DNA of 64,000 nt, taken from contig JAITYX010000005.1 of the NCBI GenBank assembly GCA_021018815.1, positions 11,020,001 through 11,084,000 on the forward strand, written 5' to 3'. Every line of letters starts with the position of its first letter. Positions within the stretch are counted from its first letter, which is position 1. Below are positions 11,326-22,153 of the stretch, piece after piece. The translations under genes and the position numbers were made by a program. The stretch comes from Talinum fruticosum. Taxonomy: Eukaryota; Streptophyta; Magnoliopsida; Caryophyllales; Talinaceae. The notes beneath the pieces are model-generated. The model was not told the origin of the DNA and did not search any database. It saw nothing but the letters and a program-made list of their open reading frames with translations.

Positions 11326-12460
11326 TGAAGACTCGGACACTTCTCAACGCATTTATGAGTTGCATTAAATGAATCAGGTATAACCATCTCATACTTATAG
11401 AGTTTTGATTCCAAGGCATTCTCCGTATCTCGAAACTTCATTGAGTAAAATGGTATCTTCTCTATGTGATACAGCTTTTATTTCTTTCTTATCTCGTAAG
11501 TGACTAGGAAAAGCTGGTCCTTTGTTCCGAGTCCAGGATCACTCGGATTTATCGCAGATTGAATAGACTAGTATTTCATCTTTTCTCACTCAGAATCTTA
11601 CTTCGATTATAAGCTCTATTTTGTTAGAGTCGGTACCTCTAGTCTGTTTCATATTTAGTCTATATCAAGTTATCTCACTACGATATTCTATACGGAACTT
11701 GATGTATCGCTTAGACTAAGTCGGATGGAATTCGAGTATCATTGTTATTAGACTCGGAAAATTCCACTTCTCTTCGACTAAGATAATTAGTTGTTTATTC
11801 ATCATAATTATTTTATTATCTCGTGTCTAACCTTGGACCAAAGTATTTTATACTTTGAGAACCAAAATTGATTTACTTTTGTAGGTTATTCAATCAAGGA
11901 TACACCTTTTTCCAACCACAAAAGTATCCAGGCTTTAGAACGTCAAATCACCAGACATACATGGCTTTTCACCTTCTCTACTCCAGGTCCCGGAAGATAG
12001 TGTCATTGCTTGTCTGTTTCCAAATCTGGAAAAGCTGAACGCTAAGCTTAAAAGGTGGTTTCCACCTTATCTTTCAAGACACTGCCAATGGTTTTGGGAC
12101 TTCCAAGAGAGTTAAACCGTTGTCCAACGTTCACATTACAACGGATACTTTCGAGTGATTCGAAAGCATCTATCAACGGTCACGAGAGGACTCTCGGTCA
12201 GCAGATGAAGATAACGGCTACTCTGCCTAGTCATCTATAAATAGAAGCCACTTCACAAGACTTGAAGATTACCAAACTCATTGTTAATACACGCACTTGA
12301 GCAAAGTCATTGTATTTATTCTCAATCTTCTACTTACAACTCCCACTCTGTAATTCATTACTTTCGAGTTGTAAGGTCTTGTACTCGATTACAAACACTT
12401 TCTTACTTTCTCTGTAAGGTCCCTTGACTAAGCTGTAAGGGTTAACTCAGCTTAGTTGTC
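11326..12460 (+). repeat. A7 5' LTR, truncated
   Basis: First 1135 bp of the LTR, matching 19083-20209. It breaks at 12460 (after 'cagcttagttgtc'), where the intact copy continues 'cctagctgtaag'. About 440 bp of LTR end, the PBS and the gag start are lost. The TATA box is near 12233-12244. Confidence 0.85.
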
Positions 12461-13030
12461 TCCGAGAGCAATTCTTTGAAAAACGAATTGGAAAAATTGA
12501 GACTTACACTCGAGAGAACTCAAGACTAGTGCTCAAACTAATGAGGCCGAGTCCGAGTTACTCAGGAAAGAAAATGAGCAACTAAAACAGAAGCTCACTG
12601 AGTCTCAAGATCCGATTTTAAAATTTACTCAAGGTCAGAAAAACCTTGACATGCTCTTAGGATCACAATGTGTCTCCTTTCGAAAAGAAGGTCTTGGTTT
12701 CAACGAGAGAAGAGGAATCAAATTCCTACTCATAACTGTTTAAAAATGATTCCAGAACTGTGAAGTTCGGGAAAGCTGAGCACGGTCCCATTCACGAAAT
12801 GAAGGAAGGACTAAGCCCAGAAGCTGTATACAAAAAGAAACCATTCTCTCCTATTTCAAAAGGAAAAGTTTTCAAAAAGAAAGAGACACGGACTCGGTTC
12901 TCTAAGAGGAAGACTCGAGAATCGAGACAAAACCCAAAGTCATTCAAATCTGGGTTCCAAAACACCTTCTTCCTCAGAAAAGGACCATAGTAAGGAATGT
13001 TACTGGGTTCGTTAGAGGAAGTGAGAAGGG
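12461..13030 (+). pseudogene. A7 gag C-terminal part
   Basis: Plus-strand remnant starting at 'tccgagagcaattctttg', which matches mid-gag sequence of A1 (26210-26250 region, minus strand). It includes a lysine-rich segment at 12760-12990 with FSPISKGKVFKKKETRTRFS and NPKSFKSG. This is the basic linker before protease, also seen in A1 (25677-26036) and A2 (35323-35667). The UBN2 part and zinc knuckle are missing. A stop interrupts it near 12740. Confidence 0.75.
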
Positions 13031-13046
13031 TTAGATTCTCTCTGTT

Positions 13047-13440
13047 TTGCAGGTCACTCGGAAAAGATCAAAAGGACACTGGTACCTTGACGGTGGATGT
13101 TCACGCCACATGTCGGGATATACGGGACTCTTTTCTAAGTTGAAAGGACATAAAGGAGGAAAAGTCACATTTGGAGATGATAGCAAAGGCAAGATAGTGG
13201 GGATTGGCAAGATTGGAAAAGGAAGCAATCTGGTCGAGTCCAGTCTACCTTGTCAAGGGATTAAAGTATAATCTACTCATCATCTCTCAACTATGTGACA
13301 AAGGTCAAGAGGTAAGATTCACTCAGACCAATTGCACTATTTATGATGTCACTACCAAAGAGATCAAGCTTTCAGGTAAGAGATCAGGTAATACTTACAT
13401 CATTCCTCTTTCGACCCAAGTCAGAATTTATCTTGCTTAA
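13047..13440 (+). pseudogene. A7 aspartic protease domain
   Basis: Retroviral-type pepsin-like protease that would cut the gag-pol polyprotein. The active-site region reads HWYLDGGCSRHMSG. The family norm is D-S-G or D-T-G, so the second residue is Gly here. It is followed by KVTFGDDSKGKIVGIGKIGKGS, with a frame change near 13210, then YNLLIISQLCDKGQEVRFT leading into the integrase. Two overlapping frames (13047-13271 and 13204-13440) cover it. Inactive as it stands. Confidence 0.8.
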
Positions 13441-14390
13441 AAGCATCTCTCCATGATGATTCATGGACTTGGCATCGTAGATTAGGCCATATTAGCATGC
13501 ATACTATCAAGAAATTGGCATCTAATGGTGTAGTTAGGGGTTTACCTAACTGTGTTTTTGAGAAAGACAAAGTATGTGAAGCATGCACCGAGAGGAAACA
13601 AGTCGGATCTTCATTCAAATCTCTGAAGTCGGTTTCCACATCCAAAGTGCTTGAATTACTGCAGATGGACTTATGTGGTGAAATCCCTGTGAAGAGTCTC
13701 GGAGGTAAATCTTACATACTTGTTATTATTGATGATTATTCACGATTTACCTGGGTGTGTTTTCTTAAGCACAAAAATGAATCTTTCAAGGAATTCAGCA
13801 AGCTCTGTAGAAAAATTCAACTTGAGTCTCGGACTCGAGATCCGGAGGATTCGAACCGACCATGGAAGGGAGTTCGATTACTCGAGAATTCTCGAGTTAC
13901 TGTGACAAACATGGAATCTCTCACAACTTCTCAGCACCCAGAACTCCTCAACAGAATGGAGTAGTAGAGAGAAAGAACAAAACCCTTGAAGAAATAGCAA
14001 GGACGATGATGATTGAGCACAACTTGCCTTACTATTTCTAGGCAGAGGCGATCAACACGGCCAACTACACTCTGAATAGATGCCTCATCGGACCCATTAC
14101 GAAGAAAACACCTTATGAGCTCTACAAAGGGAAGAAGCCAAATATTTCCTATTTCGGACCATTCGGATGTAAGTGCTTCGTTCACTACAATGGTAAGGAT
14201 CACTCGACCAAGTTTGATGCTCGGTCGAGATGAAGGTATTTTTCCGGGTTACTCCTCTCATAGCAAAGCTTATCGCATCTTCAATAAGAGAACTAACAAA
14301 GTGGAGGAAAGCATCCACGTAGTGTTTGATGAGCTTGAACATGAGAAGCCAAGTGAGTCGTCATACTCGGAAGCTGAAGCTCGGAAGAGA
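13441..14390 (+). pseudogene. A7 integrase
   Basis: DDE integrase in the Ty1/copia position, between protease and RT. The HHCC zinc region starts at WHRRLGHISMHTI (about 13470-13505) and continues to CEACTE (about 13585). The first catalytic Asp is in LQMDLCGEI (about 13665). The second, in RTDHGREF (about 13850), lies in another frame after a frameshift near 13830. The catalytic Glu region NGVVERKN follows near 13955. The C-terminal GKKPNISYFGPFGCKCFVH block is at 14130-14190. At least two frameshifts and a stop near 14041 inactivate it. Confidence 0.85.
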
Positions 14391-15530
14391 TGATGACGAA
14401 GCCGAGCCTACAAAGACTCGGACTCAACCTGCTCAGAATGAAGTCACTCGAACGGAAACTCAGAATGAGACAACTCAAGAGCTCGCTCGGAACGAACAAG
14501 TTAATGAAGAGGATCACTCGGAACAAGCTTCTAAAGATCAAGCGGCTCAGCCCACAAACCTCGTCAATCAAAGAAGCTGGTAAAGCATTCAAATTTATTT
14601 CCAGTCATCCCCAGAAAACATCATTTCGATATCAACAGTGGGGTAAGAACTCGTTCCTCTCTTCAAAATCTATGTGCATTCACTACATTCATTTCATTAA
14701 CTGAACCCAAAAATGCACTAGAGGCCCTTAATGAACCTGAATGGGTAGAGGCCATGCAAGAGGAACTCAATCAATTTGAGAGAAACCAGGTCCGGACTCG
14801 ACCAACAGACCTTCCGACCACCCGTTATAGGAACCAAATGGGTTTTCAAGAACAAACTGGATGAGGGTGGTGTGGTAGTCAGAAACAAGGCTAGACTTGT
14901 GGCTCAAGGTTACAATCAAGAAGAAGGAATTGATTGTGGGGAAACCTTTGCACCTATAGCCAGAATCGAAGCTATTAGAATACTGTTGGCATTTGCATCC
15001 AGCATGCATATTAAATTATATCAAATGGATGTTAAGTGTGCATTTCTCAATGGTTTTATTGAAGAAGAAGTCTATGTCGAGCAGCCTCCTGGTTTTGAAA
15101 ACTCAGAATTTCCAAATCATGTTTTCAAACTTCAAAAGGCTCTCTATGGTCTTAAACAAGCACCTCGAGCTTGGTATGAAAGAGTGAGTAGCTTCTTGGT
15201 TCAAAATGATTTTAAAAGAGGTCAAATCGACAAGACTCTGTTCATAAAGACCAAGGGGAAAGATTTTCTTATTGTTCAAATCTATGTTGATGATATTATC
15301 TTCGGTGCTACTAATGAATTTCTATGCGAGAATTTTCCGAGTTGATGAGTCAAGAGTTCCAAATGAGTATGATGGGAGAACTCAACTTCTTCCTTGAGTT
15401 ACAAATCAAACAAGACAAAGATGGAATCTTTGTTCATCAATCAAAGTACACCAAGGAACTGCTGAAGAAATACAAACTTCAAGATGCAAAGCACGCATCT
15501 ACACCTATGAGCGAGCGAGTATAAAGCTTG
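14391..15530 (+). pseudogene. A7 reverse transcriptase
   Basis: An acidic, Gln/Glu/Thr-rich linker (14326-14583) is followed by the RT. The 14776-15345 frame is open for 189 codons. It carries WVFKNKLDEGG, the RLVAQGYNQEEGIDCGETFAP block, LYQMDVKCAFLNGFIEEEV (first catalytic Asp), ALYGLKQAPRAWYE, and the catalytic YVDD at 15283-15294. The frame shifts after IIFGATNEFLC, and 15324-15524 continues with MSMMGELNFFLELQIKQDKDG. This is the best-preserved pol segment of the copia elements here. The IIFGATNE context is typical of SIRE/Maximus. Confidence 0.9.
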
Positions 15531-16231
15531 ACTCGGACGAGAAAGGTAAAGCAATAGATCAGAAACTTTATCGAGGTATGATTGGATCTTTGCTATATCT
15601 TACTTCCAGCGAGCCGAGATATAATGTTCGAGTGTTTGCCTATGCGCAAGATTTCAAGCTAACCCAAAAGAATCACATCTCACTTGCGGTGAAAAGAATA
15701 TTCGGATATCTTTCAGGCACTCGGAATTTAGGTCTATGGTATTCCGGAGACTCGGAACCGACTCTTACTTGGATACTCGGATGCAGACTACGCAGGATAC
15801 AAAGTTGATCGAAAGAGCACATCCGGAGCTTGCCGATTTACGGGTCAATCCCTAATATCTTGGCACTCAAAGAAGCGAGAACTCGGTAGCTCTATCAGCT
15901 GCTGAAGCTGAATATATTGCAGTTGCGAGCTGTTGCGCTCGAGATTCTATGGATTAAGCAACACTTGAAGGATCTTGGACTATTCCTCAACTCGGTTCCA
16001 ATCAAGTGTGACAACCAAAGCGCAATCAGTATCACCAAGAATCCTGTCCAACACTCGAAAACAAAGCATATCGAGGTCGGATATCACTTCTTACGCGATC
16101 ACTCGAGAAAAGGTGATATTGAACTTGAGTTCATTCCTACTAATCTTCAATTAGCTGATATCTTTACTAAGCCTCTTGGTGAAGATCCGTTTTGTTTTAT
16201 TCGGAATGAGCTTGGTATGTTAAATGCTTAA
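15531..16231 (+). pseudogene. A7 RNase H
   Basis: Ty1/copia RNase H downstream of RT. Blocks seen: MIGSLLYLTSSEPRYNV and KRIFGYLSGTRNLGLWYSGDSEP (15578-15808), then in shifted frames HSKK...AEAEYIA (about 15865-15925), and LRAVALEILWIKQHLKDLGL to LADIFTKPLGEDPF (15917-16231). Single-base changes break the frame near 15770 and 15885. The polyprotein ends with a stop at 16229-16231. The stretch 16232-16600 is non-coding spacer leading to the promoter of the extra ORF. Confidence 0.85.
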
Positions 16232-16612
16232 TTATATGCTATCCATTGCAAATTTTGTGTTATGTGTTTTCACTTTTAATAATCATTAGCTCGGTTGACT
16301 CGGTGATACTTGGGCTGGTAGTTATTTCGTGTTTCGAGTCACTCGAAACCAATCCGAGTCAAACTCGGACGTAGAGAAACTTGGACTTCAAATTTTCCGA
16401 AACTATCTCTAGAACAGTGGAGTGTTTCGGATCATATTTTCAAAATCTCTCTCTCTCTCTCGAGTGCTGTGATCATATATTAGCTGTGGATTTCTAACCG
16501 TTGGAATCTTAACCATTAAAGAGAACCGTCACACCGGTCCTCGGTGGTCGATGGACAAGCCGAGTCGGAACGGAGTTACACTTAACGGATAGTTGACGGG
16601 CTTCTATTCTTT

Positions 16613-16620
16613 TATAAATA
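16613..16620 (+). promoter_or_regulatory. TATA box upstream of the A7 extra ORF
   Basis: TATAAATA in the context 'ttctattcttttataaatagcgcc', followed by a C/T-rich leader (16625-16850) and the ATG at 16856. The same box and similar spacing occur in A1 on the other strand (9985-9997, ATG at 9754). This supports an internal promoter independent of the LTR. Confidence 0.6.
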
Positions 16621-16855
16621 GCGCCTATTCATCTTCGTCTCGGTATTCTTCATTCCATCCCTCTCAAACGAAACTTTTCGCGGAAGATTTCTACGTGAAC
16701 AGTCATCCTTGAACTTACGCAAGCGTCGAAGAAGCCATCTCTCATAAGTTTCGACTTGCTCTCATCACTTTCTTCTATATCTTTTTCATTTCTTCTCTTC
16801 TACCTCTCCTTCTCTTTCCTACTCGAAAGTTTCACCTTTCCTTCATTCTCTCAAA

Positions 16856-17700
16856 ATGCCTAAAAGAAGAAACCATCCCGACTTCCAGGTCTCCTCTTCT
16901 TCCAAAAAGCCTCGCACCAAAACGCCGAAAGCTCAACCCCCTCCAAACCCATTGTCACCCGAGCACCTTGCACTAGACGACAAATTCTTTCCAACAACCA
17001 AATTTTCTTGGTTGTCCCACATTTAAACCACCGGAGCATACCACTTCCTGTGTTTCAGCGAGTTCATCTATCCCGAACTCGTTTTTGAGTTCTATACTCA
17101 CCTCACTCACTCCGAAAATGTTCTAACCTCCGGGGTTCGGAACATAACCGCTCGCATCAACACCTCTCTCCTCCACCGCTTATTCAAGGTCTCCCTCTCT
17201 TCTTGAACAGCAACCCCATTCCGTTCACTGAAGTTGAGGGTCGGCCTGTTACACAAGCTCGGATAGTCTGTACTCGGCTCGGACAGCGAGTCCGGGTGGG
17301 TCGAAGACCTTGCTACTCCGGCGGGTCGGACAGAGCAGCCCCTCCAGCCTACCGAGGTTCCAAGGGAAGAACCCCTCGATCCACTAACTCCGGGTCGGCC
17401 ACTCGGAGCTGAGCCTCGACGATCATACCGGTTCTCCCTCCGCCGTGGTCTAGCACATCGTCAAGATCATATCGGCGCCGGCGAACCTCCGGTCCCTCCG
17501 CCTCCACTCGAAATCCCCTCTCCCTCGTAGGCGCCATGCACTCGAGTCACAATTCCTCGATCCGCGAGTCTTTTTCTTTCGAAATTTTTTTTTTTTTTTT
17601 TGTCCGGACAACTAAGTTGTACTACTTGTTCTTTTCTTCCCTTCTTTTTGTTGTTGTTTTTTCTGAAAGGCAAGGGGGAGAAATAGAGAAATAGCGTCGA
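16856..17700 (+). pseudogene. A7 extra ORF (aORF), internally deleted
   Basis: Starts MPKRRNHPDFQVSSSSKKPR, with a basic patch that could be a nuclear localisation signal (inference). It continues with DDKFFPTTKFSWLSHI, a stop, then a segment including LVFEFYTHLTHSENVLTS and ARINTSLLHRLFKVS. Near 17238 it lacks about 0.9 kb present in A1: 'cactgaagt' jumps to 'gagggtcgg'. The rest matches A1's Arg/Pro/Ser-rich tail to a stop near 17690. The FYTHL...RINTSLLHRLF pattern is reminiscent of the plant transposon-associated domain PF20167; not proven. Function unknown. Confidence 0.6.
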
Positions 17701-17729
17701 GAAAACTTGTTGTCTTCTTTCTAAATATT

Positions 17730-20209
17730 AGATGAATAGATGCTATTTATCGAAAATAAGCGCGCCCGTCAACTATCTCGTTAAATATAACTCCATTCCG
17801 ACTCGGCTTGTCCGTCGGTCATCGAAGACCGGTGTGACGGTTCTCTTCAACGGTTAAGATTTCAGCGGTTAGAGATCCACGGCTATCGACCGATCACGGG
17901 GCTCGAGAGAAAGAGAAAGAAAAGATTTTGAAAATATAATCCGAAGCTCTCCACTGATCTAGAGATAGCTTCACAAAATTTGAAGTCCAAGTTTCTATAC
18001 GTCCGAGTTTGACTCGAGATAGGTTTCGAGTGACTCGAAACACAAAATAACTATTAACCCAATATAACTGAATCAACTGAGCTAATGGTTATTAAGGGAA
18101 AACACATAACACGGAATTATACAATGAATAAGAATAGCACATAATTAAGCATTTAACATACCAAGCTCATTCCGAATAAAGCAAAGCCGATCTTCACCAA
18201 GAGGCTTAGTAAAAATATCAGCTAATTGAAGATTAGTAGGAATGAACTCAAGTTTAATATCACCTTTTTCGAGTGATCACATAAGAAGTGATATCTGACC
18301 TCGATATGCTTTGTTTTTGAGTGCTTTGGACAGGATTCTTGGTGATGCTGATTGCGCTTTGGTTGTCACACTTGATTGGAATTGGGTTGAGGGATAGTCC
18401 AAGATCCTTCAAGTGTTGCTTAATCCATAGAATCCGAGCGCAATAAGCTCCAGCTGCAATATATTCAGCTTCAGCAATTGATAGAGCTACTGAGTTACGC
18501 TTCTTTGAGTGCTAAGATATTAGGGATTGACCCAGAAATTGGAAAGCTCCGGATGTGCTCTTTTGATCAACTTTGTATCCTACGTAGTGTGCGTCCGAGT
18601 ATCCGAGTAAGAGTCGGTTCCGAGTCTCCGGAATACCATAGACCTAAATTCCGAGTGCCTGCAAGATATCCGAATATTCTTTTCACCGCAATGAGATGTG
18701 ATTCTTTTAGGTTAGCTTGAAATCTTGCGCAAAGGCACACACTGAACATTATATCCGGCCTACTTGGAAGTAAGATATAGCAAAGATCCAATCATACCTC
18801 GATAAAGTTTCGATCTATTGCTTTACCTTTCTCGTCCGAGTCAAGCTTTATACTGCTTGCTCATAGGTGTAGATGCGTGCTTTGCATCTTGAAGTTTGTA
18901 TTTCTTGAGCGGTTCCTTGGTGTACTTTGATTGATGAACAAAGATTCCATCTTTGTCTTGTTTGATTTGTAACTCAAGGAAGAAGTTGAGTTCTCCCATC
19001 ATACTAATTTGGAACTCTTGACTCATCAATTCAGAAAATTCTCGGCATAGAAATTCATTAGTAGCACAGAAGATAATATCATTGAAGACTCGGACACTTC
19101 TCAACGCATGTCCGAGTTGCATTAAATGAATCAGGTATAACCATCTCATACTTATAGAGTTTTGATTCCAAGGCATTCTCCGTATCTCGAAACTTCTTTG
19201 AGTAAAATGGTATCTTCTCTAAGTGATACAGCTTTTACTTCTTGCTTATCCGTAAGTGACTCGAAAACCGGTCCTTTGTTCCGAGTCCGAGCATCACTCG
19301 ATTTATCGCAGATTGAATAGACTAGTATTTCGTCTTTTCTCACTCGGAATCTTACTTCGATTATAAGCTCTATTTTGTTAGAGTCGGTACCTCTAGTCTG
19401 TTTCATATTTAGTCTATATCAAGTTATCTCACTCCGATATTCTATACGGAACTTGATGTATCGCTTAGACTAAGTCGGATGGAATTCCGAGTATCATTGT
19501 TATTAGACTCGAAAATTCCACTTCTCTTCGACTAAGATAATTAGTTGTTTATTCATCATAATTATTTTATTATCTCGTGTTTAACCTTGGACCAAAGTAT
19601 TTTATACTTTGAGAACCAAAATTGATTTACTTTTGTAGGCTATTCAATCAAGGATACACCTTTTTCCAACCACAAAAGTCACCGGCTTCGAACGTCAAAT
19701 CACCAGCGAGACATGGCTTTTCACCTTCTGTACTCCAGTCCTAGAAGATAGTGTCGAGCTGTTTGTTTCCAAATCTGGAAAACTGGAACGCTAAGCTTAA
19801 AAGGTGGTTTCCACCTTATCTTTCAAGAAACTGCTAATGGTTTTGGGACTTCCAAGAGAGTTAAACCGTTGTCCAACGTTCACATTACAACGGATACTTT
19901 CGCAGTGACTCGAAAGCTTCTATGAACGGTCATAGAGGACTCTCGGTCGGTAGATGAAGATAACAGCTACTCTGCCTGGTCATCTATAAATAGAAGCCAC
20001 TTCACAAGACTTGAAGATTACCAAACTCATTGTTAATACACGTACTTGAGCAAAGTCATTGTATTTATTGTCAATCTTCTACTTATAACTCCCACTCTGT
20101 AATTCATTACTTTCGAGTTGTAAGGTCTTGTACTCGATTACAAACACTTTCTTACTTTCTCTGTAAGGTCCCTTGACTAAGCTGTAAGGGTTAACTCAGC
20201 TTAGTTGTC
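17730..20209. repeat. 2.5-kb direct duplication, copy 2
   Basis: Repeats 9973-12460 in the same orientation. The left junction is at 'aaatattagatgaatag', just after the end of A7's extra ORF. To the right the LTR continues beyond copy 1 to its full end at 20651. The minus-strand TATA box of A1 is altered here ('gctatttatcgaaa'). Confidence 0.85.
18150..19082 (-). pseudogene. A1 RT C-terminus and RNase H (copy 2)
   Basis: Duplicate of 10401-11325. RT-end blocks FLCREFSELMSQEF and MGELNFFLELQIKQDKDGIF are visible at 18841-19080, then the RNase H blocks SVCLCARFQANLKESHLIAVKRIFGYLAGTRNLGLWYSG (split here across 18600-18790) and the ADIF region near 18215. It is somewhat better preserved than copy 1 but still frameshifted. 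It ends at ATCAT (19078-19082), next to the LTR at 19083. Confidence 0.8.
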
Positions 20210-20651
20210 CCTAGCTGTAAGGGTTATCTCAGCTAGGAAGTACTAGATCGAGATAAGGGAATTTCGAGTCTAGGAAAACTTGTATAGAGTTGTCTAAGGG
20301 AGCAGCTCGGGTTCGGTCGGTTCACGGTATTTTGTGGACTCAAAATAGTGGATTTGACTTCGTGTCCGGATTGACACGGTCCGTGGTTTTCTGCCCCGGG
20401 AGGGGTTCCACGTAATCTCTAAGTGTTTACTTTCCGAGTTCATTCTAGACTCGGACTGTCTTAAAGCATTTGCTTCTCTTGTCATTTATATCTATTCGGT
20501 CTTTCCGAGTCTCTACTTTTCGACTCTGTTTTGACTCGGAACCGCATTCTGTCTTAAACTTGGCAAAAGAGATTGAATTTCCACTAGATTACTTCCTCAC
20601 CCTATTCACCCCCTCTAGGGTGACTCGAGACTGTCCCCGAGCAAACCTTCA
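19083..20651 (+). repeat. A7 3' LTR (full length)
   Basis: 1569 bp from TGAAGACTCGGAC to ...GCAAACCTTCA. TATA box TATAAATAG at about 19985. The right flank is the ATCAT duplication and then A1's RT on the other strand. The left flank is a duplicate of A1 sequence, not a PPT, so it could also be read as a solo LTR. Confidence 0.85.
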
Positions 20652-21380
20652 ATCATCAACATAGATTTGAACAATAAGGAAATCTTTCCCCTTAGTTTTT
20701 ATGAAGAGAGTCTTGTCGATCCGACCTCTTTTAAAATCATTTAGAACCAAGAAGCTACTTAGTCTTTCATACCGGGCTCGAGGTGCTTGTTTAATACCAT
20801 AGAGAGCCTTTTGAAGTTTGAAAACATGATTTGGAAATTCTGAGTTTTCAAAACCAGGAGGCTGTTCGACATAGACTTCTTCTTCAATAAAACCATTGAG
20901 AAACGCACACTTAACATCCATTTGATATAATTTAATATGCATGCTTGATGCAAATGCCAACGATATTCGATAGCTTCAATTCGGCTACAGGTGCAAAGGT
21001 TTCCCATGATCGATTCCTTCTTCTTGATTGTAACCTTGAGCCACAAGTCTAGCCTTGTTTCGACTACCACTCCACCCTCATCCAGTTTGTTCTTGAAAAC
21101 CCATTTGGTTCCTATAACTGGGTGGTCGGAAGGTCGGTTGGTCGAGTCCGGACTTGGTTTCTTTCGAATTGATTGAGTTCCTCTTGCATGGCCTCTACCC
21201 ATTCGGGTTCATTAAGGGCCTCTAGTGCATTTTTGGGTTCGTTTAATGAAATCAATGCAGTGAATGCACATAGATTATGTAGAGAGGAACGAGTTCTTAC
21301 CCCACTGTTGATATCCGAAATTATGTTTTCTTGGGGATGACTGGAAGTAAATTTAAATGCTTTACCAGTTCTTTGATTCA
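20652..21380 (-). pseudogene. A1 reverse transcriptase, N-terminal and central part
   Basis: Minus-strand RT of A1. It includes HPVIGTKWVFKNKLDEGG (about 21090-21140), the MHIKLYQMDVKCAFLNGF block with the first catalytic Asp, ALYGIKQAPRARYE and FLIVQIYVDD. The YVDD codons occupy 20652-20663, and the insertion of A7 splits the gene inside this box. A frameshift lies between 20960 and 21030. The rest of RT is at 11325 (copy 1) and 19082 (copy 2). Confidence 0.85.
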
Positions 21381-22153
21381 CGAGATTTATGGGCTGAGCG
21401 TCTTGATCTTCGAAGCTTGTTCCGAGTGATCTTGTTCATTGGCTTGTTCGTTACGAGTGAGCTCTTGAGTTGCCTCATTTTGAGTCACTTCGTTACGAGT
21501 AACCTCATTTTAAGCGAGGTTGAGTCCGAGTCTTTATAGGCTCGGCTTCGTCATCATCTCTACTGAGCTTCGGTTCGAGTATGATGACTCACTTGGCTTC
21601 TCCTGTTCAAGCTCATCAAACACTACGTGGATGCTTTCTTCCACTTTGTTAGTTCGCTTATTAAAAATGCGATAAGCTTTGTCTGTGAAAGGAGCAACCT
21701 AGAAAAATACCTTCGTCCGACCGAGCATCAAACTTGGTCAAGTGATCCTTACCGTTGTTGTGAACGAAGCATTTACATCCGAATAGTCCGAAATAGGAAA
21801 TATTTGGCTTCTTCCCTTTGTAGAGCTCATAAGGTGTTTTCTTCAGAATGGGTCTAATGAGGCATTTATTCAAAGTGTAGTTGGATGTGTTGATCGCCTC
21901 TCGCCGAGAAATAGTAAGGCAAGTTGTGCTCAATCATCATCGTCCTTGCTATTTCTTCAAGGGTTCTGTTCTTTCTCTCTACTACTCCATTCTGTTGAGG
22001 AGTTCGGGTGCTGAGAAGTTGTGAGAGATTCCATTTTTGTCACAAAACTCGAGAATTATGAGTAGTCAAACTCCCTTCCATGGTCGGTTCGAGTCGTCCG
22101 GATCCGAGTCCGAGACTTAACTTGGATGTTTCTGCAGAGCTTGCTGAACTCCT
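21381..22153 (-). pseudogene. A1 integrase C-terminal part and linker to RT
   Basis: The segment at 21661-21933 encodes YTLNKCLIRPILKKTPYELY and GKKPNISYFGLFGCKCFVHN, the C-terminal integrase block also seen in A7. The catalytic Glu region lies at about 21955-22010. The region 22040-22153 holds the middle of the core, where the 2.2-kb insertion at 22154 interrupts it. The linker (21381-21640) is Glu/Thr/Ser-rich as in A7. Frames are broken. Confidence 0.8.

Larger units (their letters stand above)
9973..12460. repeat. 2.5-kb direct duplication, copy 1
   Basis: This interval, which spans A1's spacer, RNase H, RT end and the first 1135 bp of A7's LTR, is repeated at 17730-20209 in the same orientation with a few percent difference. 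The left edge is at 'agatgaatagatgctattt'. The right edge is where copy 1 jumps from LTR into gag. Both copies keep ATCAT before the LTR start. Confidence 0.85.
11326..20651 (+). mobile_element. Element A7: plus-strand SIRE-like copia element nested in A1
   Basis: Begins with LTR end TGAAGACTCGGAC at 11326 and ends ...CCTTCA at 20651. It is flanked by ATCAT at 11321-11325 and 20652-20656, within A1's RT. It contains a truncated 5' LTR, gag C-terminus, protease, integrase, RT, RNase H and the extra ORF. Between the extra ORF (to about 17720) and the 3' LTR (19083), A7's own tail and PPT are replaced by a copy of A1 sequence (17730-19082). The PBS and gag N-terminus are deleted, so it could not have moved in this form. 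Confidence 0.85.
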
